Assembly (NCBI GenBank): GCA_013368445.1
Contig: JAACJO010000003.1
Location: 2,852,001 to 2,916,000, forward strand
Length of the DNA: 64,000 bases
Source of the DNA: Leucocoprinus leucothites
Taxonomy: Eukaryota; Basidiomycota; Agaricomycetes; Agaricales; Agaricaceae
Direction: 5' to 3'
Shown here: piece after piece, positions 11,246 to 22,778 of the stretch
How positions within the stretch are numbered: the first letter of the stretch is position 1
Layout: each line of letters starts with the position of its first letter
Notes under the pieces: generated by a model
Database searches by the model: none
The model's input: the letters and a program-made list of their open reading frames with translations, nothing else
Told to the model about the DNA's origin: nothing
Translations under genes and position numbers: made by a program

Positions 11246-13570
11246 CTACTGGCCAGAGTTCGCGCCAACGCTCTCCCAGAAGCTAAGAGCGACATCAGTG
11301 CCACAATCGAAACGAAAAATCATTCCTACTCACTCGCAGCGTTGGAGGAAGGCATCTGTACTCGGCACAACCTGGAACGAAGGCTGGTTTGACTCCGTCT
11401 TATTGAAGACCATCTCTGCACGACCATCCGAAGTCCAGGTAGGCCAGTTAGGCAAGGTGTTGGAGGAATCCCACTTAGTGTTCGGGTTAAGCGAGATAAC
11501 GAAATTCATGAAGGATTGAGCGAAGTTGTTCCTGAACTCGGCATTGTCGAACGGTGGAGATGAGAATTGTTGACCCATGATCGAGCTGAGGAGTCATAAG
11601 CACATGCACTACATGGTGACTGCAGGTAGGGTACGTACTTGGGGAAGTAGTAAACAAGATCATTGACGTGGTACCCGGGAGGAATAGCAAATTCACCCTA
11701 ATATCAGACTTAGAATGGTCCCTGTACCGATCACAAGGCGCTCGCATACCTTGTAGCCTTTGCCACTGAGTGCGCGGAGTAACCAGTAAGATGCGCAAAT
11801 AAAGACCGCTACTCGAGCATCAGTTCAAGCCCTTAACTACAAAAGACTAGACTCACATTCGCCATTGGCAGCGATAGCTTGATCAATCGGTGCTCCCAGG
11901 CCCGCATTCGCGTACAGAGTCGCACCCTCGTTGATCTGATCCTGTGTGAGCCCTGGCCACAAGTTTGCAATATACTCCGCAATCTCGATGGTGTCCGCAG
12001 TGCTAGGGTCGACGAGATTCGGGCGGCCGGCTTCAAACGTGTTTGTGACTGACATGACTGCATCCTAACAGAGTGCAGGGTATGAGTGACCCATCTCGCA
12101 CAAGGCTGTAACACGTACTCCATTGAGTTTTCCTCGCTTCAGAAGCACAGTGGGGCGATCTGTAAGGAATGTACCGTCTACGACGGGGGTGAAGGTGAGG
12201 AGACCATAGAATCCTGCAGCTGTTATGTTATTGTTCGCCGCATTGAGAACATCGACATCTGCCTGACGAAGACAGGCTAATGCGTCCGACGCAGATGAGC
12301 ATCTATCGAAGTAAAACCCGCGTTAGAACACGACTAGTTCAATACATCAAACCTGTGCTCACCCTGTTTGCTCAGTAACCCACGTGAACACTCGCTAAAG
12401 CTGGTTGAGTAGACGTGGTAAAACCTTTTCATTGAAACGTTACCTCAGGAATCCAGTTATTGTATGCATAGACAGGCGGGACGTATGCCGAGCTTGTGAT
12501 TACACCGCGGAAGAGTTTGGGGGATGTATTCCCGTTGTTGGAAATGAGGTGTAGAATACCCGAGCCACCACCTTTGAACAATGAGTTAAGCTATAAGGAG
12601 AAGTGCAAGTTATAGTCCAACCCACCAGATGAGTCTCCCCAGATCGTTACTTTAGCAGGATCACCTCCAAATTTGCTAATCTGAGGAGTTATATGAGTCT
12701 TTATACGCGGTATGAATCAGTGAGAGGCACATACGTGCTCTTGGATCCATTGGAAGGCGAATTGTTGGTCGACTAATCTCTGCAATTAGCATCATTCCTC
12801 TAGACCCAGTATAATACGTACGAAGACCGGCATTCAGGACACCTCCATCGTGAACTTTTTGGCCAGAGAGGAACCCGAACAGGCCAAGTCGATGTTGAAG
12901 GACCACAGCGATCGCTTGACCTCCTGCGTTGCTGACCAAATCTTCCGGAGTGTAATGATAAGCGTCTCCCCATGCATAACCTCCTCTAAAATTCAGAGAT
13001 CGCATTTAGGCAATGGATCAGGAAAAACCATCGAAAAGAATACGAACGGATGAATCCACACGACAACAGGGAGTTTCCCGTTTCCTGAGGCGGGTGTAAC
13101 GATGCTGTCAGAAAGACATAGTCAGCGACTGAAAAACATCAATCAACAATATTTGAGCGTACTTGACGAAAAGACAGTCCTCCGAGGCCCCCGGAGTATC
13201 TGATTGCCGACGGGTGAAGCTGCTTGAGTTACGGAAAGGGGAGACAGTGTTCGCTCCATTCCCGGCCTGCATACAGGTATTGGGCTGCTTGTTCGCTAAT
13301 TGGACACCAGAAGTGATCTGAGGCGCCTGAGGCGCTTGCCAGCGAAGGGTACCTCAAAGAAATCTTAGTGCAAGACTAGGCAATGGTGGAAAATAAATGC
13401 TCACCAGTAGGAGCTGCCGCATATCGTACACCCAAGAACTCGATGTTTCCGGTATCATTGTTCAGAGTTCCTTGGTACTTGGCATAGCCGAGGTCCACTA
13501 GAGGGGTCGGTGCGTCAGCGAGCACTGCTGTCGCAGTAGCCAATAAACTGGAAGCTAGTAAGAGTCTCAT
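11246..13570 (-). CDS. Type-B carboxylesterase/lipase, copy 1
   Basis: Fourteen exons: 13570-13405, 13352-13163, 13104-13048, 12985-12822, 12772-12735, 12680-12626, 12571-12444, 12394-12363, 12302-12119, 12064-11857, 11808-11750, 11697-11639, 11585-11334 and 11282-11246. They total 1,629 bases, 542 residues. A signal peptide (MRLLLASSLLATATAVLA) marks it as secreted. It is an alpha/beta-hydrolase of the acetylcholinesterase/Geotrichum lipase family. The nucleophile elbow is GDSSG (Ser about 222), the acid is Glu about 349 (NTFEAG), and the base is His about 437 (PPGYHVNDL). Cysteine pairs sit at NTCMQ/SEDC and GCSSASDALAC. The oxyanion loop reads HPGGY instead of HGGGY, and GGGSG replaces GAGSG after the elbow. 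It probably cleaves carboxylic esters outside the cell. Confidence 0.93.
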
Positions 13571-13625
13571 TCGAGTCGAGTATGTGAGAAATTAAATGAA
13601 GCAACCCAGACTCGCATCGCATTTG

Positions 13626-13632
13626 TTTTATA
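13626..13632 (-). promoter_or_regulatory. TATA box of esterase copy 1
   Basis: TATAAAA on the minus strand lies about 60 bases before the start codon. The context CTATAAAA is shared with copies 2 and 3. Confidence 0.6.
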
Positions 13633-15235
13633 GCACATCGTCTCCTGCCCTCGGCCCCCAAGGACTCCACCACTTGCAGCTGGAGTCATCGGCTCAGGAA
13701 AAAAGTGTGATGTCGCCCTAAGCGCTGCCCTCACCACGCGAGTAGCGAGTTTGTTTCAAATGAGCAAAATTGGACGAGGCCGTTCATTCCAATGATACCG
13801 CTTGCGTCGGAGGGATTGTGGATTGACAGATGTGAGAGACCAAATTGGGGAACATAGAAACCACTGCAGGGTCGACTGCATGGCTTGAAATGCTCCGTAA
13901 TAGTGGTGCGTTGTGTCCCGTTACCGGCACCGTGATTTGCAGCGGTCCTCGTAGGAAAGTCGTAAGAAACCATGGTAATTACAATTCAATCGTCTCGACA
14001 GATGATGACCCACTCAGAGATCCCGCCTAAGTGCTTTGGCATCATAGCCAGAATTTTGACATGTGGCGGTCCGCCAAACATAAGAGGATTGCCTTCAACG
14101 AATATGTTTGAACATAATTGCTGTTGGATGGATCATAGTGGCGAGAAGGAACAATCATACTTGAGCACTAGGCGATGCTCGAAGTGACCTCTGATGACCC
14201 TGCATCCGGAAAAGTCCGGTGTAAAACTCGGCTGTAAGCTCCGTTCTTAAGTACTCGCTAAGCACTTAGCGATAAGTATACTCGCCGCGACAGTAATGGT
14301 AACTGATCTCGACAAATGATGATATTTCTCTGCTCTACGACTTCCCACATATGATAATTGTTTGCTCTTGGGCGCATAGACATCGCAGCGTCGGTTTCCC
14401 CACCAGCTCATCGCCCGACAGCTCCTTATTCCGCATCACTTATCCTATCGGTCTCTCCGACTCGCAATTGCACAGATTCTGTCAATGGAGAATGTTTTTT
14501 TCCCTTAGTCTATTTTCTCCTTGGGCACTTTTCATTGACAGGGCCGCTTGAGCGACTCAGCCGCGCGTCCTACCCGGCGCTCCTCCATGTCGACAAATGT
14601 CAAGCAATTCATGAGCATCGCGTTCAGATGTACCCCTTCATTTGATCAGTATTTTATGCCGAAAGACACAGGGATAGTAAATATTATGTCATTTTGGGCC
14701 GCCTTTTTTGCAGTGTGAATACTAAGCCTTGACTTACTTTGTCAGAATGCCGAGAAAATTCAGTCTTGGACCACCCAGAGACAATGATGGCCAAGTCCAG
14801 GGCATATATGGCCGAGCCCAAGACTGACCAGGTTTATCGTCTAACAGCGCTTCCAGTCCATGATTCATTCCCCGTCATGATCTCAGCTCGTAACATCGTG
14901 GTTATCAAGGCACCGTTTTGATTGATGTCAGCTTTCCTGAGGGACCTGATTGCACCCGCGACAACATGTCATTTTACTACTTTTGCGAGGAAGTGTCACG
15001 GCATGGTCGTCGTTTGCCGATCTGATTCGCGGCTCAGGGTTCGATTCGTTGCAGGCTATTAATGCTATCCCCACAATGTTTGAGCGTTTGTTAAGAATAG
15101 ATTGATTTCCCTTGGCTTGACAATGGGGAAGCTACGTGTGATTGAAACAAATATCAAGACATATGGAATGCCGAGATGTACAGCCGCATTGTAGTAGTTG
15201 CCTCCGAGTTTGGAACATATGATTTGTCAGAGACT
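13633..15235. other. Intergenic spacer between esterase copies 1 and 2
   Basis: The first 250 bases are the copy 1 promoter. The block at 13752-13835 resembles the block upstream of copy 6 at 40730-40855 (shared GTTTCAAA, CAAAATT.GACG, GGCGTCGGAGG-like and TTGACAGATG). I see no gene in the rest. Confidence 0.5.
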
Positions 15236-15818
15236 CTACTGCCCAGTGGATGAGCCAACACTGTGCCAGAAACTTTAAACGGAAATCAATAACATGATTA
15301 AGCGAGTGAATTGTACCGAGTCGGACGTACTCGCAACGACGCAGCAGATCAGCCGTTGTCTCCACAGTATGAAACACGGGCTTATCCCCCTCAGTCTTAT
15401 TGAAGACCATCTCCGCTCGACCTTCTTCAGTCCATCGTGACCACTCAGGCATGGTGTTGGATGAATCCCACTTGACGTTCGGATCCTGCGCAAGAACGAA
15501 GTTCATGAACGATTGGCTGAAATTGTCGATAAACTCGGAATTGTTGAAGGGTGGAGTGACTCCTGCGATTGCACTGAGAATTGTGATGATGAATGGGGTA
15601 ACAAATACGCGATGTATAATGGAAGCATACGCACGTTGGGAAATAGTAAACGATGTCATCACCGTGAAGCCCAGGTGGAATTGCAAATTCACCCTATTTT
15701 TGAGTCAGATTGATCAGAGAGATCGGGCCTGAAATGTTTTTAAGGCGTCCACATACCTTGAAGCCTCTACCCTTGAATGCACGAAGCAAGTAGTACGTTG
15801 GGCAGATGAAAATCGCTG
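15161..15818. repeat. Tract shared with copy 3, probable gene conversion
   Basis: This stretch aligns without gaps to 20292-20949 (constant offset 5131). From 15187 to 15818 I see no difference over about 632 bases, introns and 3' flank included. Sequence immediately on both sides differs visibly, and the upstream exons and introns of copies 2 and 3 carry many substitutions. Confidence 0.75.
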
Positions 15819-17585
15819 CGCAAACATTCAGTATGAAACCCACAGCCCACTAACCCTACTCACATTCGCCCATGATAGCTCTGGCTTGGTCAAAGGGTGT
15901 CCCTTGGTCCGCGTATTGGGCACTCCCTGCATCGATTTGTTCCTGCGTAAGTTCTGGGAACAAGTTTGCAAGATATTCAGGGATCTGGACTGTGTCAGCA
16001 GTCCTGTTGTCGACAAAACCTGGGTACCATCCTTCAAAACTGTTCGTAACGGCAAGGTAAGCTTCCTGTTCAGGTTTGAAAAAAGTGTGAACACAATGGC
16101 CTGAAGCTGAGAAATCCACCATACGTACTGCATTGAGCTTTCCCTCGCGAATAAGTTCGATGGGACGTTTTGTGATGAGCTTCCCGTCTACGACGGGGAC
16201 AAGGGTACCGGTACCGAAAAACCCGCTATCGCTCACGTTAAGGTTGACTTGGTTAAGGACGTCGACGTCTGCTTGGCGTAGACAATCTAGCGCGTCTGAT
16301 GCAGAAGAGCATCTATTGAATCGGGGCCTTCCGTCAGTACACCCTCAGACCGAATGAAAAGAACAAGTTACCCCGATTGATTGACAACTTCCGTGAATAT
16401 TTGCTGGTGCTTCAGGTTAGTAACGGCGAGAACTCCATTGTGCTAGTACCTTACCTCGGGAATCCTGTGGTTGAATGCGTACTGAGATGGGAGGAACGTC
16501 GAGCTGGTGATAGCTCCACGGAAGAGTGGGGGTTGTGTGTTTCCATCATTTGCAATAAGGTGTTGAATTACAGAACCGGCACCTTCAAATATGTCGGATG
16601 CCAACTCATCAGGTAAAAGAAAAGACAAAGAACGTCACTGAGACTCACCGGCCGACTCTCCCCAGATGGTTACTTTCCTGGGATCACCTCCAAATTTGCT
16701 GATCTGATATTAAATGAGACCATTGTATAGAACGAGTTTCATTGAGTAGAGCCATACGTGATTTTGTACCCACTGCAGGGCAAACTGTTGATCGACTAAT
16801 TTTTGCACCGTCAGCTACAGGCATCTAGTTTCAGGATAAATACTTACGCAGACCAGCATTAAGGACACCTTCATCGTGAATTTTCTGGCCACTGAGGAAC
16901 CCGAAGAGACCCAGCCGATATTGAAGGATCACAACAACAGCGTTACCTCCCGCCTGCTGAATCAGGTCATCTCCATCAAACATAAAGGCACTTCCAGTGA
17001 AATAGCCTCCTCTATAATGTAGGATTGAGAACCAGTGCATAAGGAGTAAAAGGAATGCACAGACCCATGTATCCAAACAACAACTGGTAGATCTCCCTTC
17101 CCTGATGCAGGCGTTGCAACACTGAAGCCTGTCAATGATTGATAAGGTAGAACATACGAAATTTGAACGCACTTAAGGAAAAGGCAATCTTCTGAGGGTG
17201 GTGGAGCCCCAGGTATCTGTCGACGTGCGTGGCTACTGGGATGAAGGAAGGGGGACTCGGGCTGGGTTCCAAACCCAGCCAGCCAGCAGGTGTTCGGGAA
17301 ACTGTCCGCCAACTGGATATCAGGCGTGGCTTGAGGAGGTTGAGGCTCCCTCCAACGAAGCGACCCTATAAGCCAACTTAATGATTCGTGTATGCCATGA
17401 GATGAAGACAATTCTTTACCTGTAGGCGGTGCGGCATATCGAACACCTAAGAACTCAATGTTCCCCGATGCTTTGTTCACGCTCCCTTGATACCTAGCAT
17501 AGCCAAGGTCCACGACGGTGGTCGGTCGAGCGGCAAAGGTCACTGCCAAGGTGGCCAACACGTTATAGGCCAGAAGAAATCGCAT
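15236..17585 (-). CDS. Type-B carboxylesterase/lipase, copy 2
   Basis: Fourteen exons: 17585-17420, 17365-17173, 17121-17065, 17011-16848, 16795-16758, 16703-16649, 16582-16455, 16403-16372, 16312-16129, 16065-15864, 15815-15757, 15693-15635, 15573-15331 and 15272-15236 (1,617 bases, 538 residues). A signal peptide starts the protein. Active-site motifs are canonical: HGGGYFTGS oxyanion loop, GESAG elbow with Ser about 223, Glu about 350 in NSFEGW, and His about 436 in PPGLHGDD. It belongs to the second subfamily with copies 3 and 4. Without the terminal intron the frame would read past the conserved RCE; splicing to 15272 restores the family ending (WHSVGSSTGQ). Its last exons are identical to those of copy 3, see the repeat at 15161-15818. 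Confidence 0.93.
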
Positions 17586-17639
17586 TTGAGCTGGGAATTT
17601 GAACTGATGAACGAGGTAAACAGCCTCGCGGTGTCATCG

Positions 17640-17646
17640 TTTTATA
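17640..17646 (-). promoter_or_regulatory. TATA box of esterase copy 2
   Basis: TATAAAA on the minus strand lies about 60 bases before the start codon. The following 120 bases upstream (17690-17820) are conserved with the region 22800-22950 upstream of copy 3. Confidence 0.6.
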
Positions 17647-18471
17647 GCACCTTCGGCCCCCATCGAATCCAGCACATTGGCTGAGAGTCATTCATGGTCG
17701 CAAGAAGCCGTTCTACGGAACCGAGGAAGTGCGATCCCACCGGCATTATGAAGTCGAAATTCAACCAAACTTTTCATTCCAAAAATATCCCTCAAATCAT
17801 ACGTCGTCCGAGCAGAATAGGATTTTGTGTCCTTCAAAGTAAGTAGTTTTTCGTATAAATGAGGGAATGGCTGGAGAAGGATTTCCCAACACAAGCATTT
17901 GGTAGCAAGAGCAAGCAGTACTTATTTGATAGCGATGCGGGAGGGAATTGGCGCGACGATGGGATATTTCAAGTTGGAGCGTTATGAACGGAAAGGTGCC
18001 TAGTAGGAATCAGCTGGAAACATGCGGCACCACTGACATCGAGCTGGCATGAGTTGGACGCTGAGTCATGCAAAAAATTACTCGGTAACAAAATGAGCTC
18101 AAAGAAGCTCGACTGCCCAGCCTCCTTCCCAGCCCCTCGCACGCTCGAGCGGGCCGTACATGGGACAAACAAACAAAGGAAAATCACCCTCTCCGAGCAT
18201 AGTGAGGCCTGGGGGCTGGCACAAATGTCAAGCCCTCGACAGCGTTGCCCGTTTTCGGACGCTAAGCCTGCTCCAATATGTACATTGTGGACAGGATTGT
18301 TCAGCGCAAGCATCAGGGTAGAGGTTGGCGCTACATAGTGGATTTTAAAAGATTCCCCTAACTCACATAACGAGTGGTTGCCTTACCGAGAAGTGAAAGG
18401 CCGGAAGTGCTGGATCGATTTTTCGCAGAGCAAGGTCTAAATGGATGTGTTATTTGATTCCGTTTGTGTTC
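17647..18471. other. Esterase copy 2 promoter and spacer
   Basis: The stretch 17690-18050 is homologous to 22810-23220 upstream of copy 3, so the duplication included at least about 400 bases of promoter. I see no convincing gene. Confidence 0.5.
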
Positions 18472-19704
18472 TTTTCGACGGGGGTCCAGAATTTACCGCT
18501 ACCACTACCGCTACGGTCCCGCTACATTGCCGCTACGGTCCCGCTACAGTACCCTCATGTTACCGCTACACCACCGCTACCAAACCCCCTACTAAATATG
18601 CCCTAGTCCTATAATACAGCTCTATAATACCTCCACCCTGAGTAGATAATTCCCGACATCCACATGATATTTGTTCTTGTTCGTAGTGATGCTTCAAGTT
18701 TGACCAATCCCCCGCAAAAGTAATCCCTATGTCATAAATACTGTCATAATACAGGAATAGAGAACGACACTTAACACCAACGTACCAAAAACAGATCCAT
18801 GCCTAGCGCATAGTATCGTACATGGCTCAGGACAATTCGGAGTGATATTCTTCTAAGTTCTCAGCCATCACCTTCCGCTTGGACTTTTCGCAGTCCTCGT
18901 CATCACTTACGAGAGTCAGAACCAGACATCTATGTTGAAACACATAGGTGCAATTAATCTATAATACATTTGACAACTTGTAACCTCCCAGGAGACAGCG
19001 AGACGCCCACAATGCAAAACAATATTGCTACACTACCGCTACACACCCGCTACACTACCGCTACGCACCCGCTATGGTCCCGCTACACTACCGCTACGGT
19101 GCCGCTACGATGCCGCTACAGTGTCGCTACACTGCCACTACGATGCCGCTACAGTGTCGCTACACATTCACTACTGTACCTTCAAATGGACTTTGCCTAT
19201 TGTTGTTTCCTAACAAAAATTGAGGATTCAGCACTTCTTCCATGTTGACAATTGGTCTGCTGCGAATGGATGGTGGTGTGGAGTACAGTTTTGACTCAGA
19301 GGGCACGGTATCTTGAGGCAAATATGCTATATTATGTTATACTGGAGGCTGAGACAGTTATTATTGAGACAGTATCTGTTCAGTACTAATAGGTATATAG
19401 CCGTGACATTCGAGGTGATCTAAGGAGACCCTTGAAGTGTGAGGGGGAAGCTCACGTAGGGCACTGGCTGAAAATAAAGAGGGCAAGCAAGCTTAGTTGT
19501 TTATTTTGCATAGGAGGTGTCGCATGAGCTTTACACGCAGCATAGGTGTTAACTGCGGCAATAGTGGGTATTTTGGAGGGTCATGAGCCCAGTAAGGACG
19601 TTATGTAGAATATGGTAAGTAGCGGTGGTGTAGCGGTAACGTAGCGGTAGTGTAGCGGGTGGTGCGGTAGCGGTAGCGGTAAATTATCGGTACCCCTTTT
19701 CGAC
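18472..19704. mobile_element. Non-autonomous hAT-like DNA transposon (element 18480-19696 plus target duplication)
   Basis: The 8-base sequence TTTTCGAC stands directly before 18480 (18472-18479) and directly after 19696 (19697-19704), as expected for a hAT-type target duplication. The element is about 1,217 bases. Its ends are imperfect inverted repeats, GGGGGTCCAGAATTTACCGC on the left and, reversed, GGGGTACCGATAATTTACCG on the right. Subterminal arrays of CCGCTAC run at 18493-18585, with GTAGCGG in reverse at 19617-19680 and a further array inside at 19024-19165. Such arrays are typical transposase-binding sites. There is no frame long enough for a transposase, so it would need one supplied in trans. 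Assignment to hAT rests on the 8-bp duplication; P-like elements also make 8 bp. Confidence 0.8.
19024..19178. repeat. Degenerate CCGCTAC tandem array
   Basis: The unit is an irregular 10-17 bases built around CCGCTAC, repeated about twelve times inside the hAT-like element. In one frame it gives a repetitive pseudo-peptide that I do not regard as a gene. Confidence 0.7.
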
Positions 19705-20366
19705 CTTACCTGCGGTAGCTTTTTCCCACTGGGTTTTTTGAGGCACCCCTGCACGGATTTTAGGTATTGGGTATTTTTCTTTTCTCATTTTCATTACTTG
19801 CTTGTCTTTTTTTTGATGGATGGGGAGGAGTGTAAACATGCGATCATGTCCACAACGTCATGAGTATCATCGAGTGTCAGTGTTAACGATTTATATTTAC
19901 TAACGCGTCACGAGCAGAGGCTCGTTGACGGCATATTAGCTCGTCTCTTTACAAGTTGGATATTCTATTCTCTCTCCTCTTCTGCTACGTAACCTCCCTA
20001 TCTCTCTTACCTACGCGCATACCTATATCTCTCGTCGCTATCAGACTTCGTGTCCGTTCATCTCGTGAGATAGTGAGTTTTCATATATTATCGTGAAGCC
20101 CATATGGGCTTGCACTCCCCGACTCTAACTCCCTCAGTGCTTACATATACCCATGTAATCAACATGCCTAATTTCTAAGTTTTATTTGGAATCGGTAAAT
20201 CAGCGATGATCAATCATAATATTGTGTATTTAAGAAGATTTTCAATAATGATTCAAGAGTTCCACAGAATTATTGATTCACCGGTGCAGTGATATGGAAC
20301 GCCGAGATGTACAGCTACATTGTAGTAGTTGCCTCCGAGTTTGGAACATATGATTTGTCAGAGACT
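19705..20366. other. Spacer 3' of esterase copy 3
   Basis: AT-rich unique sequence with pyrimidine-rich runs near 19970-20030. The last 75 bases (20292-20366) are shared with the 3' flank of copy 2. I see no gene. Confidence 0.4.
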
Positions 20367-20949
20367 CTACTGCCCAGTGGATGAGCCAACACTGTGCCAG
20401 AAACTTTAAACGGAAATCAATAACATGATTAAGCGAGTGAATTGTACCGAGTCGGACGTACTCGCAACGACGCAGCAGATCAGCCGTTGTCTCCACAGTA
20501 TGAAACACGGGCTTATCCCCCTCAGTCTTATTGAAGACCATCTCCGCTCGACCTTCTTCAGTCCATCGTGACCACTCAGGCATGGTGTTGGATGAATCCC
20601 ACTTGACGTTCGGATCCTGCGCAAGAACGAAGTTCATGAACGATTGGCTGAAATTGTCGATAAACTCGGAATTGTTGAAGGGTGGAGTGACTCCTGCGAT
20701 TGCACTGAGAATTGTGATGATGAATGGGGTAACAAATACGCGATGTATAATGGAAGCATACGCACGTTGGGAAATAGTAAACGATGTCATCACCGTGAAG
20801 CCCAGGTGGAATTGCAAATTCACCCTATTTTTGAGTCAGATTGATCAGAGAGATCGGGCCTGAAATGTTTTTAAGGCGTCCACATACCTTGAAGCCTCTA
20901 CCCTTGAATGCACGAAGCAAGTAGTACGTTGGGCAGATGAAAATCGCTG
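20292..20949. repeat. Tract shared with copy 2, probable gene conversion
   Basis: This is the counterpart of 15161-15818. It covers the last four exons and three introns of copy 3 plus about 75 bases of 3' flank. Confidence 0.75.
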
Positions 20950-22717
20950 GGAAAAAATTCAGTGTGAAATGCACAACCCACTAATCTTACTCACATTCGC
21001 CCATGATAGCTCTGGCTTGGTCAAAGGGTGTCCCTTGGTCCACATATTGGGCAGTCCCTGCATCGATCTGCTCCTGCGTAAGTTCCGGGAACAAATTTGC
21101 AAGATATTCAGGGGTCTGGACTGTGTCAGCAGTCCTGTTGTCGACAAAACCTGGGTACCATCCTTCAAAACTGTTCGTAACGGCAAGGTAAAATTCCTGT
21201 TCAGGTTTGAAAAAAGTGTGAACACAATGGTCTGAAGCTGAGAAATCCACCATACGCACTGCATTGAGCTTTCCCTCGCGAATAAGTTCGATGGGACGTT
21301 TTGTTATGAGCTTGCCGTCTACGACGGGGACAAAGGCACCGGTACCGAAAAATACACTATCGCTCACGCCAAGACTGACTTGGTTAAGGACATTGACGTC
21401 TACTTGACGTAGACAATCTAGCGCGTTTGATGCAGAAGAGCATCTATTGAATCGGGGCCTTCTGTCAGTACACCTTCAGACCGAATGAAAAGACTATGTT
21501 ACCCCGATTGATTGACAACTTCCATGAATATTTGCTGATGCTTCAGGTTAGTAACGGCGAGAACTTCATTGTGCTAGTGCCCTACCTCGGGAATCCTGTG
21601 GTTGAACGCGTACTGAGAAGGGAGGAACGTCGAACTCGTGATAGCTCCGCGGAAGAGTGGAGGTTGTGTGTTTCCGTCATTTGCAACAAGGTGTTGAAGT
21701 ACGGAACCGGCACCTTCAATTAAGTCGAATGCCAACTCATAAGGTGGAAGAAAGACAAAGCACGCTGCTGGGACTTACCGGCTGACTGTCCCCAGATGGT
21801 TACTTTCCCGGGATCACCTCCAAATTTGCTGATCTGATAGTAAATGAGACTTTTGTGTACAGCGAGATTCAGTGAGTAGAGCCATACGTGACTTTGTACC
21901 CACTGCAGGGCAAACTGTTGATCAACTTATTTTTCCACCATTAGTCGCATGCGCTTAGTTTCCGAATAAATACTCACGCAGACCAGCATTAAGGACGCCT
22001 TCATCGTGAGTTTTCTGGCCACTCAGGAATCCGAAGATATCCAGCCGATATTGGATGATCACCACGACAGCGTTACCTCCCGTCTGACGAATCAGGTCAT
22101 CTCCGTCAAACATAAAGCTGCTTCCAGTGACATAGCCTCCTCTGCAATGTAGGATTGAGAACCAGAACATAAGGAGTAAAAGGAATGCACAGACCCATGT
22201 ATCCAAACAACAACAGGTAGATCTCCCTTCCCTGATGCAGGTGTTGCAACACTGAAGCACCGTCAACAATTGATAAGGTAGAATATCCGACATTTGGACA
22301 TACTTAAGGAAGAGACAATCTTCTGAGGGCGGTGGTGCGCCAGGTATCTGTCGGCGCGCATGGCTACTGGGATGAAGGAAGGGGGACTCGGGCTGGGTTC
22401 CAAACACACCCAGCCAGCAAGTGTTCGGGAAACTGTCCGCCATCTGGACACCGGGCGTGGCTTGAGGAGGTTGAGGCTCCCTCCAACGAAGCGACCCTAT
22501 AAGCCAACTTAATCATTCATGTGTGCCTTGAGATGGAGACAAATTCTTTACCTGTAGGCGGTGCGGCATATCGAATACCTAAGAACTCAATGTTCCCCGA
22601 CGCTTTGTTCACGGTCCCTTGATACTTAGCATAGCCGAGGTCCACGACGGTGGTCGGTCGAGCGGCGAAGGTCACGGCCAAGGTAGCCAACACGCTATAG
22701 ACCAGGAGAGATCGCAT
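20367..22717 (-). CDS. Type-B carboxylesterase/lipase, copy 3
   Basis: Fourteen exons: 22717-22552, 22496-22304, 22251-22195, 22141-21978, 21925-21888, 21833-21779, 21713-21586, 21534-21503, 21443-21260, 21196-20995, 20946-20888, 20824-20766, 20704-20462 and 20403-20367 (1,617 bases, 538 residues). It is the closest relative of copy 2. A signal peptide is present. The oxyanion loop is HGGGYVTGS. The nucleophile elbow is GQSAG, so the residue before Ser about 223 is Gln instead of the usual Glu. Glu about 350 (NSFEGW) and His about 436 (PPGLHGDD) are kept. A small substitution from YRLGLFGF to YRLDIFGF lies in the core strand region. All splice sites are canonical and the frame is intact, so it is likely expressed with altered specificity or rate. 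Confidence 0.92.
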
Positions 22718-22771
22718 TTGAGCTAGAAGATTGATTTGTTGAACAAGGCAAGCAATCTCGCGCCATCATCG

Positions 22772-22778
22772 TTTTATA
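22772..22778 (-). promoter_or_regulatory. TATA box of esterase copy 3
   Basis: TATAAAA on the minus strand lies about 60 bases before the start codon, in the same context as copy 2. Confidence 0.6.

Noticed and set aside
12735..12985. Possible GC-poor or non-canonical intron in copy 1 causing pseudogenisation
   Set aside because: Exon lengths and phases match the other six copies exactly, so the gene is intact.
15132..15330. Extension of the copy 2 reading frame past the conserved RCE end
   Set aside because: A GTACGT donor and a matching 37-base last exon at 15272-15236 show this is intron and 3' flank. Copy 3 has the same feature.
19025..19248. Repetitive open frames with TTRY-like peptide repeats
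   Set aside because: They are by-products of the CCGCTAC array inside the hAT-like element; both strands and several frames give such frames.
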